From Clostridia bacterium (GTDB lineage Bacteria > Bacillota > Clostridia > Christensenellales > Borkfalkiaceae): a stretch of 39,862 nucleotides of DNA. The notes below the pieces were generated by a model, which worked only from the letters and a program-made list of their open reading frames with translations, did no database searches and was not told the origin of the DNA. Made by a program: the position numbers and the translations under genes. Shown here piece after piece: positions 8,580-17,057 of the stretch. The stretch's first letter is position 1. Each line of letters starts with the position of its first letter. The DNA lies in assembly GCA_017466825.1 (NCBI GenBank), contig JAFTTJ010000010.1, forward strand, positions 1 through 39,862, written 5' to 3'.

Positions 8580-9254
8580 TCAGTTTAAATTATTTTTTGG
8601 ACAAACTTTTATACAAATTCCGCAGACAGCGCCCCTACCAACGTCTTTATACGTCTTCATATGCGAAGAACATTTTTCAGCGTCGAAAAAGTCTTCCCTT
8701 TGCATACCGACGGTAAAATTGAGCCCCGATATTGCCCCTGCGGGACAAGCCTTTTTACATATTTCGCAACTTCCGCATCCGCCTACTATTATATCCCTTT
8801 GTCTTTCAAGGGGCATGTTCGTCAAAACGGTGGCGAGCCTTACCTTGCTACCAAACTCTTTCGTGTAGAGCAAAGCGTTTTTTCCTATATACCCAACGCC
8901 CGATAAACACGCGCCCGTTTTATGGGCAAAAATGCCCCTATAAGCCGATTTATCGTCGTTTGTAGACTGCGAAGCCGCTATCGGAAAAGCGTCGTAACCT
9001 TGGTTTTCGATATACCTTACCACGTCTAACGCAAGCGAATCAAGTCGCGCGTTTACCGCTCTGTAATGTTGAAAATAAGCAATGGTAGGTCGGCTTTCAA
9101 TGGTCTTTAAAACGGCGTTGGAAAGTTTATAAACTATCGTTACGGCATACCTTAAATCGGGCTGGTTTTTAATTGGGCTTTCACCTATATCGCTAAACCC
9201 AACCAAACTCGCCCCACCGCTTAGCAATAATTCTTCGATTTCTCTTTCCTTCAC
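8580..9254 (-). CDS. QueG-like 4Fe-4S double-cluster protein, short form
   Basis: A 224-residue protein with an N-terminal DUF1730/QueG-like region and a C-terminal ferredoxin-type pair of clusters. The cluster cysteines are C160, C163, C166, C170 (CGSCEICKKACP) and C211, C214, C218 (CGICIKVCP), with C195 a possible eighth ligand. True QueG (epoxyqueuosine reductase) is about 370-390 residues with a C-terminal HEAT-like region; this protein is much shorter, so the substrate is uncertain and it should not be called QueG outright. The start is GTG, one base after the dtd stop, with a GAGGTG ribosome-binding site inside dtd, so translation is likely coupled. Confidence 0.75.
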   Translation of the reverse strand: MKEREIEELLLSGGASLVGFSDIGESPIKNQPDLRYAVTIVYKLSNAVLKTIESRPTIAYFQHYRAVNARLDSLALDVVRYIENQGYDAFPIAASQSTNDDKSAYRGIFAHKTGACLSGVGYIGKNALLYTKEFGSKVRLATVLTNMPLERQRDIIVGGCGSCEICKKACPAGAISGLNFTVGMQREDFFDAEKCSSHMKTYKDVGRGAVCGICIKVCPKNNLN

Positions 9255-9255
9255 T

Positions 9256-9693
9256 CTACACCTCGTAAATTATCGTAACAGGGCCTTGATTTACCTGCTC
9301 TATTTTCATATCCGCGCCGAAAACGCCGAGTTTTACGTCAACGCCGTACTCTCTTATTTTTTGAGCGCAATAAAGGTATATTTCATTTGCAGGCTCGGGG
9401 CGCATTGCGCCCGAAAAACTAGGTCTGTTACCACGTGAAACGTCGGCAATCAAGGTAAATTGCGAAACGAAAAGTATACTTCCGCCAACGTCCGCAAGCC
9501 CCAAATTCATCTTGCCGTTTTCGTCTTCAAAAACCCTAAGACCTGCAATTTTTTTTGCCAAATAATCGGCTTTATCCTTTCCGTCGCTTTCGGCAACGCC
9601 AAAATATACCACGAACCCCTTTTCAATTTCCGAAATGGTTTCACCGTTTACGCTAAGCCTTGCGCTCGTTACCCTTTGAACTACCGCTCTCAT
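9256..9693 (-). CDS. dtd: D-aminoacyl-tRNA deacylase
   Basis: A 145-residue DTD that hydrolyses D-aminoacyl-tRNA (and Gly-tRNA-Ala), protecting translation from mischarging. The family start MRAVVQRVTSARLSV, the catalytic SQFTL motif (in LFVSQFTLIADVSRGNRPSF) and the cross-subunit NQGPVT motif near the C-terminus are all intact. It is the fourth gene of a tightly packed minus-strand operon; its ATG overlaps the stop codon of the CPBP protease gene. Confidence 0.95.
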   Translation of the reverse strand: MRAVVQRVTSARLSVNGETISEIEKGFVVYFGVAESDGKDKADYLAKKIAGLRVFEDENGKMNLGLADVGGSILFVSQFTLIADVSRGNRPSFSGAMRPEPANEIYLYCAQKIREYGVDVKLGVFGADMKIEQVNQGPVTIIYEV

Positions 9694-10538
9694 CAGCCTT
9701 CTCCCTTTTCCGTTTCAACCCTGTTTAAGTTAAGCCTATCAAGATTGTTGGAAAAATCTTTCTTTATAAATATAACCACGATAAAAACTGCTAAAACGAC
9801 TGAAGAAATCGCCGTCCAAACGATATTCGCCGTCGACCAAAGCACGCCTTCTGCAAGCCCTTCGCTAAGCAATAAACCGCCCACGTCGAAAAGGGCGTGG
9901 AATAAAATCGGCAGATAGATATTGCCGCTTGCAACTAGCGTAAACCCACACACCGCGCCTATCAAAAAGGCGTAGCCGACTTGCAAAAATACCATTGGCG
10001 AAAAACCGCCGAACAAATTAAATAGGTGCATACCGCCAAAAATTGCCGACGAAAGGATAATCGCCCAAAACGCACCTTTTTTGTCTTTTGAAAACTTATA
10101 AAGCAATAACGGCAAGACGATACCCCGAAAGACCGTTTCTTCTAAAACGCCTATCGAAAGGCAGTATAAAATATAGGTTAATGACTTAAAAAAAGTCGAG
10201 TTAATCGACATATAGCCCGATATTACGGGTATAAACGGCAAATTATTGAGCATTACCAAAAAGGCGGGAATCGTGAAAATCATACCCTTTAATTTGTCTT
10301 TATTTAGTTTAAAAAGGTCGGCAAAGCCGAATTGAAAGATTAAATAAATAGGCAAAATCGAACATAGTGATTTTGTTAAAAAACCGAATAAAAGTTCTAA
10401 TTCCTTGCCGACTTTAAGCCACTCGGCAAGTTGAACGTAAGGCACGGACACCGCTCCAACCGCATACAAAAGCACGGTTATTATCATGCCCCAAACGTCC
10501 TTTTTAGCGCTTTTTTCAAGCCCCGTCATACCGCTCAT
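9693..10538 (-). CDS. CPBP-family intramembrane glutamic protease
   Basis: A 281-residue polytopic membrane protein with about eight hydrophobic segments. The CPBP/Abi catalytic residues are visible: EETVFRG (E133, E134, R138), H171 in GGMHLF and H214/D218 in FHALFD. Family members (CAAX prenyl endopeptidase-like) process membrane or secreted peptides, sometimes in bacteriocin self-immunity; no bacteriocin gene is adjacent, so the substrate is unknown. It overlaps the Nudix gene by 4 bp. Confidence 0.88.
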   Translation of the reverse strand: MSGMTGLEKSAKKDVWGMIITVLLYAVGAVSVPYVQLAEWLKVGKELELLFGFLTKSLCSILPIYLIFQFGFADLFKLNKDKLKGMIFTIPAFLVMLNNLPFIPVISGYMSINSTFFKSLTYILYCLSIGVLEETVFRGIVLPLLLYKFSKDKKGAFWAIILSSAIFGGMHLFNLFGGFSPMVFLQVGYAFLIGAVCGFTLVASGNIYLPILFHALFDVGGLLLSEGLAEGVLWSTANIVWTAISSVVLAVFIVVIFIKKDFSNNLDRLNLNRVETEKGEG

Positions 10539-11062
10539 ATTTTTAAACCGCTCTTATACCAAAGTAACCCTACGAGAGTTTTAGAGTCTTTAATTACACC
10601 CTTTTCAATCATCTCGTAAGCCGTTTTTAAATCAACCCACTCGCTGGTTAAATCTTCGGTATCGTCAAAGTGAATTTCACCCTTTTCAAACTCGTCGGCA
10701 AAAAACACGCCGATAATCTCGTCCGTATAGCCGGGGGTTGGATAAATTTCGGTTATCTTTTTTAAATTGAGCGGAATAAGTCCCGTTTCTTCTTCAAGTT
10801 CGCGCCGAGCGGTTGCGAAAAAATCTTCGCCTTTATCCCTTTTGCCGGCTGGAAGTTCGTAAATTTCTTCGCCGTAAGCGTAGCGAAACTGCTTTTCAAG
10901 TAAAACCTTACCGTCTTTTACGGCTAAAATACAAGCGCCACCCCCGTGGGAAACGATTTCTCTATACGACTCGACGCCCCTTGGGGTTATTATTTTATCC
11001 TTGCGAAGTTTTACAACGACGCCGTCGTAAATTTTTTCGGACGAAAGTGTTTTTTCACTCAT
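10535..11062 (-). CDS. ADP-ribose pyrophosphatase-type Nudix hydrolase
   Basis: A 175-residue Nudix enzyme with the complete Nudix box spanning residues 73-95: G, then E79, REL-EE and TGL (GKRDKGEDFFATARRELEEE). The sequence around it (VSHGGGACILAV, LLEKQFRYAYGEEIYELPAGK, IYPTPGYTDEIIGVFFA) is typical of NudF-type ADP-ribose hydrolases, which cleave ADP-ribose to AMP and ribose 5-phosphate. It overlaps both neighbours by 4 bp, so it is part of the same operon. The exact substrate is inferred from family resemblance. Confidence 0.9.
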   Translation of the reverse strand: MSEKTLSSEKIYDGVVVKLRKDKIITPRGVESYREIVSHGGGACILAVKDGKVLLEKQFRYAYGEEIYELPAGKRDKGEDFFATARRELEEETGLIPLNLKKITEIYPTPGYTDEIIGVFFADEFEKGEIHFDDTEDLTSEWVDLKTAYEMIEKGVIKDSKTLVGLLWYKSGLKI

Positions 11063-11859
11063 CTTACCACCTCCGCAACGAGCGTTGCCAAATGCTCTAA
11101 ATCAATTTTAACTTTTTTAGCGTGTTTGGTCATATATTTTAAAGCGGTAAAACAAAGGGTAATTCCGCTTAAATTTCTCTCTTTCACAAACCTTTCGGCT
11201 TCGCCTAAAACGAATACGAGTTCTTCGTAAACGTCTTTATCTTTTTTAGCCTTTTTCATTTCTTCGTCGGCTAAAATCAAGAGTTTTAAAAGGTAGATTT
11301 CTGCGTTGGTACGCTTTACTTCTCCGCCCCTATTTTGAGTAGTTTCAACTTTGGGTTGAGCGTTTTCCGCGTTAAAATTCGATTGTTTTTCTTCGGCGTC
11401 TTTTTGGGCTTTTAACTCCAAATCTTGCTCGTTAATGAGCTTATAGGCGGTCTTTTGGGTAAGTTCGCTAAACGGACGCAAGAACTCGTTTGCAAAGCGA
11501 GCGTAGGTTTTTTGATTGCCTTCACTCGACGCAAAAAACTGATTGCAAAGTTCGTAAAGGTCGATTTTTTGCCCGTCAATTTCAACTAGCGTTAAAAAGC
11601 AAAGCGCCATTATATCGCGCTCGCTACTAGGCATTAAAAAATGCCCCTTGCCTTGCGAATCTTTAGCAAAGCAAACGCTTTTTACCGTGTCGTAATCAAA
11701 CCCCGTCGTAACGTGCTCGAAAATCTCGTACAAAAGCACCGAATCCGCAACGGCAACTAAGACCGAAGACACTTTATTGTCCGCCAAAATAAACTTTGAG
11801 TTTATAAGTTCGTCCATTTTTTGAGCAAAATTTTCAACCGATTGTCTACGAGTAACCAT
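11059..11859 (-). CDS. Hypothetical protein, first gene of the Nudix-CPBP-dtd operon
   Basis: A 266-residue soluble protein not recognised as a known family. The predicted layout is an alpha/beta-looking N-terminal region (1-110), a helical middle, a polar low-complexity linker with Gln/Asn/Lys (about 160-185, KQSNFNAENAQPKVE) and a Lys-rich helical C-terminal domain (190-266). There is no signal peptide or transmembrane segment. It starts 35 bp downstream of a good promoter and overlaps the Nudix gene, so it heads the operon. It is divergent from the HPr-like gene. Confidence 0.8.
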   Translation of the reverse strand: MVTRRQSVENFAQKMDELINSKFILADNKVSSVLVAVADSVLLYEIFEHVTTGFDYDTVKSVCFAKDSQGKGHFLMPSSERDIMALCFLTLVEIDGQKIDLYELCNQFFASSEGNQKTYARFANEFLRPFSELTQKTAYKLINEQDLELKAQKDAEEKQSNFNAENAQPKVETTQNRGGEVKRTNAEIYLLKLLILADEEMKKAKKDKDVYEELVFVLGEAERFVKERNLSGITLCFTALKYMTKHAKKVKIDLEHLATLVAEVVR

Positions 11860-11893
11860 AAAAACACCTTTTTACAACCTTGTTTATACGACA

Positions 11894-11922
11894 ATTATAC
11901 CACAAATAAAAATTTAAAACAA
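11894..11922 (-). promoter_or_regulatory. Promoter of the unknown-nudF-CPBP-dtd operon
   Basis: On the minus strand TTGTTT (11917-11922) and TATAAT (11894-11899) are separated by 17 bp. It is divergent from the promoter at 11942-11970. Confidence 0.75.
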
Positions 11923-11941
11923 TATATTTATGGTAAAACTA

Positions 11942-11970
11942 TTGATTTTTTTACTTTATTTATGTATAAT
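11942..11970 (+). promoter_or_regulatory. Promoter of the HPr-like operon
   Basis: TTGATT (11942-11947) and TATAAT (11965-11970) with an exact 17-bp spacer, about 80 bp upstream of the HPr-like start codon. Confidence 0.8.
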
Positions 11971-12048
11971 ATATCTAATAAACGGGAAGGGGCTAAAAGC
12001 AATTCTGCTCGTCGCCCCAAACCTAAAAAATTCAGGAGGATATTTTTT

Positions 12049-12276
12049 ATGAAATCAGTGCAAATCTCACTTCAAATGGCTAGCCAAGTTAAAACTTTCG
12101 TTTCTATCGTTCAAAAGTATTCTTACGAAATAGACTTGCGTAGCGACAGATACGTTGTCGACGCTAAATCAATTCTCGGCATTTTCAGTCTTGACCTTTC
12201 AAGACCCATCAACGTTGAAATCCACGCTAGCGATTGCGACGACCTTCTTCAAGACCTTAAACAATTTGAAAAATAA
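12049..12276 (+). CDS. HPr-like protein lacking the phosphorylatable histidine
   Basis: A 75-residue protein with the size and strand/helix pattern of the PTS phosphocarrier HPr. VDAKSILGIFSLDL aligns with the HPr segment around regulatory Ser46 (here S41), and the C-terminal ASDCDDLLQDLKQF matches the last HPr helix. The active-site segment GIHARPA of HPr is replaced by MASQVKT, so there is no His15 equivalent and the protein cannot carry phosphate in the usual way. The start is set by a strong AGGAGG site at 12035-12040; longer upstream reading has no ribosome-binding site. A regulatory role is an inference. Confidence 0.8.
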   Translation: MKSVQISLQMASQVKTFVSIVQKYSYEIDLRSDRYVVDAKSILGIFSLDLSRPINVEIHASDCDDLLQDLKQFEK

Positions 12277-12319
12277 GCAATTTTAAATCAAACGAAACTA
12301 ATTCACGATAGGAGAAACC

Positions 12320-12844
12320 ATGCAGATTAAAGGCGATGCGTTAGTAAACAAGTTAATATTATTATTCGTCTTTGATAAAATGGAAGTTCCCCTTTCAGAA
12401 AACACCATTTTAGACATGTGTTGTTCGTCAAATTCGTGGATTTCGTATATGGACTGCAAGCCCATACTCGTAAACCTTTTAAAAAATTCGTTTATTTACA
12501 ACGTGTCAAACCAAGGCGAGCCGTTATACAGCATCACGCCCGACGGCAGAATTTGTCTTGCGGACTTTTACGTAAAGATCCCTTCTTCTTTAAGAGAAGA
12601 AATTTCGATTTTCGTCAAAAATAACCGCAACAAATACCGCAAACGTCAAGATTGCGTCGCCGATTATTACATGAACAAGGACGGTACTTATACCGTTTAC
12701 GTCAAAATTTTAGAGCCGTCCCAACCGATGCTTGAAATCAAACTCGTCGTTGCGGACAGACAAACGGCAAAGACCGTTTACAAAAAATGGGAAGAAAAGG
12801 CGGGCAACGTTTACGCAACCGTATACGAAGCCTTGGTAGACTAA
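12320..12844 (+). CDS. DUF4364 family winged-helix protein
   Basis: A 174-residue protein matching the DUF4364 pattern of Clostridia: an N-terminal winged-helix-like region (KLILLFVFDKMEVPLSENTI, LVNLLKNSFIYNV, YSITPDGR) and a C-terminal mixed alpha/beta region with a sequence like YYMNKDGTYTVYVKI. The family is thought to bind DNA or act as a regulator but has no defined function. The ribosome-binding site is AGGAGAAACC. It lies 43 bp after the HPr-like gene, probably in the same transcript. Confidence 0.85.
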   Translation: MQIKGDALVNKLILLFVFDKMEVPLSENTILDMCCSSNSWISYMDCKPILVNLLKNSFIYNVSNQGEPLYSITPDGRICLADFYVKIPSSLREEISIFVKNNRNKYRKRQDCVADYYMNKDGTYTVYVKILEPSQPMLEIKLVVADRQTAKTVYKKWEEKAGNVYATVYEALVD

Positions 12845-12887
12845 TCTTTCCAAAAAACTAAGCGGTCTACCCCGCAAAAGGAGTATT

Positions 12888-13145
12888 ATGTTAACTTATC
12901 TCACTAAAGGAACTTGTAGCAAACAAATTTTATACGACGTAACCCCCGACAATAAACTTCACAACGTTAAATTCGTAAACGGTTGTAGCGGTAACCTTCA
13001 AGGTATTTCCAAACTCGTTGAAGGCAAAGATATCGACGAAGTTATTGCTCTTTTATCGGGCATTAAATGCAGGGCTAACACTTCTTGTCCCGACCAACTC
13101 GCAACCGCGCTTAAAGAGTACAAAGCGAGAAACGCCGATAAATAA
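12888..13145 (+). CDS. TSCPD domain protein (TIGR03905-type)
   Basis: An 85-residue protein with the TSCPD-domain layout: TKGTCSKQI, NGCSGNLQGISKLVEG, LLSGIKCRANTSCPDQLA. Five cysteines (two in the terminal C-x6-C motif) suggest metal binding. The domain also occurs at the C-terminus of some ribonucleotide reductases, but the stand-alone family has no assigned role. The ribosome-binding site AAAAGGAG precedes the ATG by 5 nt. It is the last gene of the HPr-like/DUF4364 unit. Confidence 0.88.
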   Translation: MLTYLTKGTCSKQILYDVTPDNKLHNVKFVNGCSGNLQGISKLVEGKDIDEVIALLSGIKCRANTSCPDQLATALKEYKARNADK

Positions 13146-13164
13146 TTCCACTTTAAATACTAAC

Positions 13165-13185
13165 GGCGAAGCCGACGGCTTCGCC
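13165..13185 (+). terminator. GC-rich hairpin after the TSCPD gene
   Basis: A perfect 9-bp stem GGCGAAGCC / GGCTTCGCC with a GAC loop, 20 bp after the stop codon. It lacks a proper U-run (TAAATTATT follows), so it may only attenuate readthrough or stabilise the 3' end. Confidence 0.5.
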
Positions 13186-13237
13186 TAAATTATTACGTAA
13201 AATATCAAAAAAGTAACTCTATAAGTCGATTATCACC

Positions 13238-14428
13238 ATGGCAACACTACTATTACTCGTTATTTTTACAGGCTTTATAGGGCTTGGAATACCCGACTCT
13301 TTGATCGGCTCTGCTTGGCCAGAAATTTGCTTAGAACTCGGAATTGACCAATCTCTCGCTTGGACTATTACCACACCGATTTCTTCTTGCACCTTAATCG
13401 CAAGCCTTTTTAGCGCCCAAATAATTGAAAAACTCGGCACTAAACTCGTAGCGATTTTATCAACTGCTTTAACAGCAGTCGCGCTATTTTTAACGGCGTA
13501 CGCAAACTCGCCTTGGGCGTTTATTTTAATAGGCATTCCGCTCGGCGTAGGCGCAGGCGCTATTGACAGCGCGCTAAACAACTACGTCGCGCTACACTAT
13601 AAAGCCTACCACATGAACTTTTTACATTGCTTTTACGGAATAGGCGTTGCGCTCAGCCCTTACCTTATGTCCATTGCAATATCGTTTACGAGTTGGCGCG
13701 ACGGATACAAACTCGCTTCTTTAATTCAACTCGTAATAACGGTTATTTTAATAATATCTATTCCGCTTTGGAAGGTACACGAAGGAAATACAAATCAAGA
13801 TAACCCCCAAACACTCACCACGCAAAAGGTTGGCAGTTATAAAGAAGTTATCAAAAATCCTTGTTGTATTCCCGTAGGTATCGTGTTTGCGTTATCCTGC
13901 GTTATCGAATGCACTTGCGGACTTTGGGCTACGACCTATCTCGTAGACGTAAAAAACGCAACGACTAGCGACGGAGCGTTTTACCTTGCAATATTTTACG
14001 CAGGGCTTGCCCTCGGCAGGTTTTTGTCGGGTGTACTTACCGTAAAACTAACCCCGCATCAAGTCAACTTGATAGGAATTGCAATTCTAACGGTGGCAAC
14101 CGTAACCTTAATTTTACCGATAAACTCAATAGCCGTTGCGCTTATTTCAATCTTTTTAATTGGTCTTGGCGAAGGTCCGATTTACCCCAACCTTAGTTTT
14201 TTAACCCCCGAACATTTCGGCGAAGAAAACTCTCAACGCGCTATGGGCATTCAAATGGCTTTTGCGTACGTGGGCGTTCTTTTAGGCCCTGCGCTTATGG
14301 GCGTTTTCGCCGCAGAGTTTGGCATGCAGTCCTTCGCCCCGTTTATGCTTGGGGCAACTATCGTTTTGGCTCTCAGTTACATACTCTACTCTCTTCTTTA
14401 CGATAAATTTAAGAAAAACGCCCAATAA
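13238..14428 (+). CDS. Major facilitator superfamily transporter
   Basis: A 396-residue membrane protein with about twelve hydrophobic segments in two halves and an MFS start (FTGFIGLGIPDSLIGSAWPE). The first half contains the LHCFYGIGVALSPY segment seen in FucP/BacS-like MFS carriers; the second half has the GLGEGPIYPNLSFLTPEHFG segment also found in sugar-type MFS carriers. Substrate unknown. The Shine-Dalgarno site is poor: the sequence before the ATG (TATAAGTCGATTATCACC) lacks a good GGAGG, so initiation may be weak or use another mechanism. It is followed by tcdA after 34 bp. Confidence 0.85.
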   Translation: MATLLLLVIFTGFIGLGIPDSLIGSAWPEICLELGIDQSLAWTITTPISSCTLIASLFSAQIIEKLGTKLVAILSTALTAVALFLTAYANSPWAFILIGIPLGVGAGAIDSALNNYVALHYKAYHMNFLHCFYGIGVALSPYLMSIAISFTSWRDGYKLASLIQLVITVILIISIPLWKVHEGNTNQDNPQTLTTQKVGSYKEVIKNPCCIPVGIVFALSCVIECTCGLWATTYLVDVKNATTSDGAFYLAIFYAGLALGRFLSGVLTVKLTPHQVNLIGIAILTVATVTLILPINSIAVALISIFLIGLGEGPIYPNLSFLTPEHFGEENSQRAMGIQMAFAYVGVLLGPALMGVFAAEFGMQSFAPFMLGATIVLALSYILYSLLYDKFKKNAQ

Positions 14429-14462
14429 ACGACTTATAGGGCGACTTATATTAGGTTTAATT

Positions 14463-15173
14463 ATGGAAAAATTCTCTCGAACTGCCCTGTTACTTGGCAA
14501 GGACAGTCTTGAAAAACTAAATAGTTGCAAGGTTATCGTCTTCGGCGTAGGCGGTGTAGGCGGTTACGTCGTTGAAGGGCTTGCGCGTAGCGGTGTGGGG
14601 CAAATTGACGTCGTTGACGACGACGACGTTTCGCTATCCAATATCAACCGCCAAATTATCGCCACCGTCGATACTGTCGGCAAGGCGAAAGTTGACGTTA
14701 TAAAACGGCGTATACTTTCAATCAATCCAAACGCAACGGTAAACGCTTACAAAACCTTTTTCACTCAGCAAAACGCAGACCAATTCGACCTTTCAGCATA
14801 CGATTACGTCGTGGACGCAATAGACACGGTTACGGGCAAAATTGAACTGTGCGTAAGGGCGCAACGGGCAAGCGTACCCATAATAAGTTCTATGGGGGCA
14901 GGTAATAAACTAGACCCGACCGCTTTTGAAGTAACCGACGTCTACAAAACTTCGGTATGCCCTTTGGCAAAAGTTATGCGAAGGGAACTAAAAGAAAGGG
15001 GTGTAAAAAAACTTAAAGTCGTTTACTCTAAAGAAGAGCCTATAAAAATTACGGATGCGCAAGGCGTTGCAATTCCCGACGGAAAAAGGCAAATCCCCGG
15101 TAGCGTGGCTTTCGTTCCGTCCGTAGTCGGACTAATAATTGCAGGCGAAGTTATAAAAGATTTAATTAAATGA
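14463..15173 (+). CDS. tcdA: tRNA threonylcarbamoyladenosine dehydratase (TcdA-like)
   Basis: A 236-residue E1-like (ThiF/MoeB superfamily) enzyme. TcdA uses ATP to cyclise t6A37 of tRNA to ct6A. The family start FSRTALLLGKDSLEKLN, the nucleotide-binding GVGGVGGYV (28-36), the DDDDVSLSNINRQ motif and the family-typical SSMGAGNKLDPTAFEV are all present, as is PGSVAFVPSVVGLIIAGEV near the C-terminus. The ATG at 14463 was chosen over longer upstream reading because it aligns with the family N-terminus and avoids overlap with the MFS gene. Confidence 0.9.
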   Translation: MEKFSRTALLLGKDSLEKLNSCKVIVFGVGGVGGYVVEGLARSGVGQIDVVDDDDVSLSNINRQIIATVDTVGKAKVDVIKRRILSINPNATVNAYKTFFTQQNADQFDLSAYDYVVDAIDTVTGKIELCVRAQRASVPIISSMGAGNKLDPTAFEVTDVYKTSVCPLAKVMRRELKERGVKKLKVVYSKEEPIKITDAQGVAIPDGKRQIPGSVAFVPSVVGLIIAGEVIKDLIK

Positions 15174-15189
15174 TAGGAAAATATTAAAA

Positions 15190-15226
15190 GCGTGGTTTTA
15201 CGAATACGTAAACCACGCTTTTTCGT
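15190..15226. terminator. Bidirectional terminator between tcdA and the phosphoesterase
   Basis: A long perfect stem, GCGTGGTTTTACG / CGTAAACCACGC with a short loop and an AAAA/TTTT flank on each side. It serves both the plus-strand tcdA unit and the convergent minus-strand gene. Confidence 0.9.
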
Positions 15227-15237
15227 TAGGTTAATAA

Positions 15238-16938
15238 TTAGTATGCCTTGCTAAAATCCACGTTTTGACCTGCGTTTTTGCAGTAGTAGATATAAGCGTC
15301 TTTTATAGCGCCGTCGGTTTTAGATAAAACCACAACGCTACCGCCGACGAGCGGGGTTTGAACAGAACTATCCTTTTGATAAACGGCAATTGCGGCAATT
15401 TTGCCACTTGAATCTACGACGTTATATCTGTCGTACTCGCTAGATTTTTGTCCGTATTGGAAACGGATTCCTTCGTAAACGACGCTTGCGCTATTGCAAT
15501 GTTCGTGTCCGACGAAAATCGAATCGACGCCAAGCGCTTTCATGCCGTTATAAATCTTGCGAGAAGAGTCCCACGGGTCTTTCATGTGTCTACCGATATA
15601 ACCGAAGTCGCCGTCCGCCTTATTATCTAAATAATCGACGTAAATATCTTGATCTCTTTCGCCTTGATTAAAGCCGTATTTATCAAGAGCGCTAGCAAAA
15701 ACTGATTGTTGTATATGGTATGCAAAAGAAATTTTAGTGCTAGGCGAGGATTCCTTCAACATTGTAATCTGTTTGGTATACCACTCGACTTGGTCGTCGC
15801 CAAAGCCGACCGAAGCCGTAGTATGTCCGTTTGCAAACGACTGCTCGCTCATATAATTACAACCGTTTGTGTCAAGCATATAAAACGCTCTCGTCAACTT
15901 GTCGCCCTGTCTTATAGCAACCGAATAGTTTCCGTTACCCGTCAATTGACGTTGTTTAAAAAGACAATACTCTGCGTTTTCAAGTTGTTGACTCTGCCAA
16001 TCCGAACCCATTGCGCTCTCGTTGTCGTGATTGCCAAAAACCGGCGCCCAAGGAATTTTAAAACTATCCATAAAACTTATAAAATTAAGCAAAAGCCACC
16101 CGCTATCATCGTATTTGCCGTAAATTAAGTCGCCGGTAATCAAAATCAAATGGGGCTTGGTTTCGGTTATTATTTCGGTTAGATAATCATAGCAATAATC
16201 TTTGATTTTTGAGCGCGCGTAGGTCGTTTTATCCCCTGAAGAAGCACCCGATGGCAATTGCTCTCCGTCGATAATTTGAGTGTCCGTTAGTTGTAAAACA
16301 ACGGGATCTACGCCACTTGGCACGTCAACGATAAAATCGGGAATTTTCATAAGCGTATAAATTATTAAATCTTCTTGTTTAACTGAGTTTTGGGCGTGCT
16401 CGTCTAAAAATAAAGCCCCGCACTCTTCGCATTGCCAATGCTCTAACATTCCGTTTTCATCTCCCGTAACGGGCGTTTCCGCAAAGTGTAAAAGATCGTG
16501 GTTTAAAGGCGGAATTTCCTTATCTTGACCAACGAGCGATTTAGTGCAGTCTTCGTCTGCAAAAGTGTTTTCACACACTTTGCAAACCCAATGGTCTTTA
16601 ATTCCCGCTTGGCTACAAGTCGCAGGCGAACCCGTTATCTTTTCGGCGTCGTGCTTTACCTTATCCGTCTTAGTCTGTTCGTAAGTAATCTCAGTCGCGC
16701 CACCTTCGTCTAAATAGTACTTTTTGCATTTTTTGCAATAAAAATGCTCAACGTTACCCTTTTTAGTACAAGTGGCATCATTTGCAAGAATTTTAGCAAA
16801 ATCATGAACGTGCTCTACCGATTCAACTACGCTCATAGTTTCGCTTTCGCTTGCGATTTCGCTCTCTACCGTTTCGCCACAGGCGAAAAAGGTAAAGATA
16901 CAAGATAGTAAAAGTAAAAAACAAAATAATTTTTTCAT
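15238..16938 (-). CDS. Secreted lipoprotein metallophosphoesterase with Cys-rich repeats
   Basis: A 566-residue predicted lipoprotein: signal peptide MKKLFCFLLLLSCIFTFFAC with lipobox cysteine C20, then Glu/Ser-rich spacer. Three cysteine-rich repeats of about 45 residues follow (roughly 55-195), each with a His-x-(Tyr/Trp/Phe)-x-Cys-x2-Cys core: HFYCKKCKKYYLDE, HWVCKVCENTFADE, HWQCEECGALFLDE. These repeats recur in surface proteins of gut Clostridia; function unknown, metal binding possible. The C-terminal metallophosphoesterase domain has LQLTDTQII, TGDLIYG, FGNHDNE, YHIQQS and GHEHCN, covering the five metal-ligand motifs. It probably hydrolyses phosphate esters outside the cell; substrate unknown. 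Confidence 0.88.
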   Translation of the reverse strand: MKKLFCFLLLLSCIFTFFACGETVESEIASESETMSVVESVEHVHDFAKILANDATCTKKGNVEHFYCKKCKKYYLDEGGATEITYEQTKTDKVKHDAEKITGSPATCSQAGIKDHWVCKVCENTFADEDCTKSLVGQDKEIPPLNHDLLHFAETPVTGDENGMLEHWQCEECGALFLDEHAQNSVKQEDLIIYTLMKIPDFIVDVPSGVDPVVLQLTDTQIIDGEQLPSGASSGDKTTYARSKIKDYCYDYLTEIITETKPHLILITGDLIYGKYDDSGWLLLNFISFMDSFKIPWAPVFGNHDNESAMGSDWQSQQLENAEYCLFKQRQLTGNGNYSVAIRQGDKLTRAFYMLDTNGCNYMSEQSFANGHTTASVGFGDDQVEWYTKQITMLKESSPSTKISFAYHIQQSVFASALDKYGFNQGERDQDIYVDYLDNKADGDFGYIGRHMKDPWDSSRKIYNGMKALGVDSIFVGHEHCNSASVVYEGIRFQYGQKSSEYDRYNVVDSSGKIAAIAVYQKDSSVQTPLVGGSVVVLSKTDGAIKDAYIYYCKNAGQNVDFSKAY

Positions 16939-17057
16939 AATATCACCTTTAAGTAAATTATAATATAAATATTATTTGCAATTCTACTCGTTTTTTTATC
17001 TATACTAATGCTTTTTTAATTAAGTTTGGGTAAACTACTTAATTTTCAAGATAAGTA

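Noticed and set aside
8580-9254. Calling this gene queG
   Set aside because: It is about 150 residues shorter than QueG and lacks the C-terminal HEAT-like part; only the family can be stated.
9693-10538. Bacteriocin immunity system
   Set aside because: The CPBP protease could suggest it, but no precursor peptide, ABC exporter or two-component genes are near; the neighbours are housekeeping enzymes.
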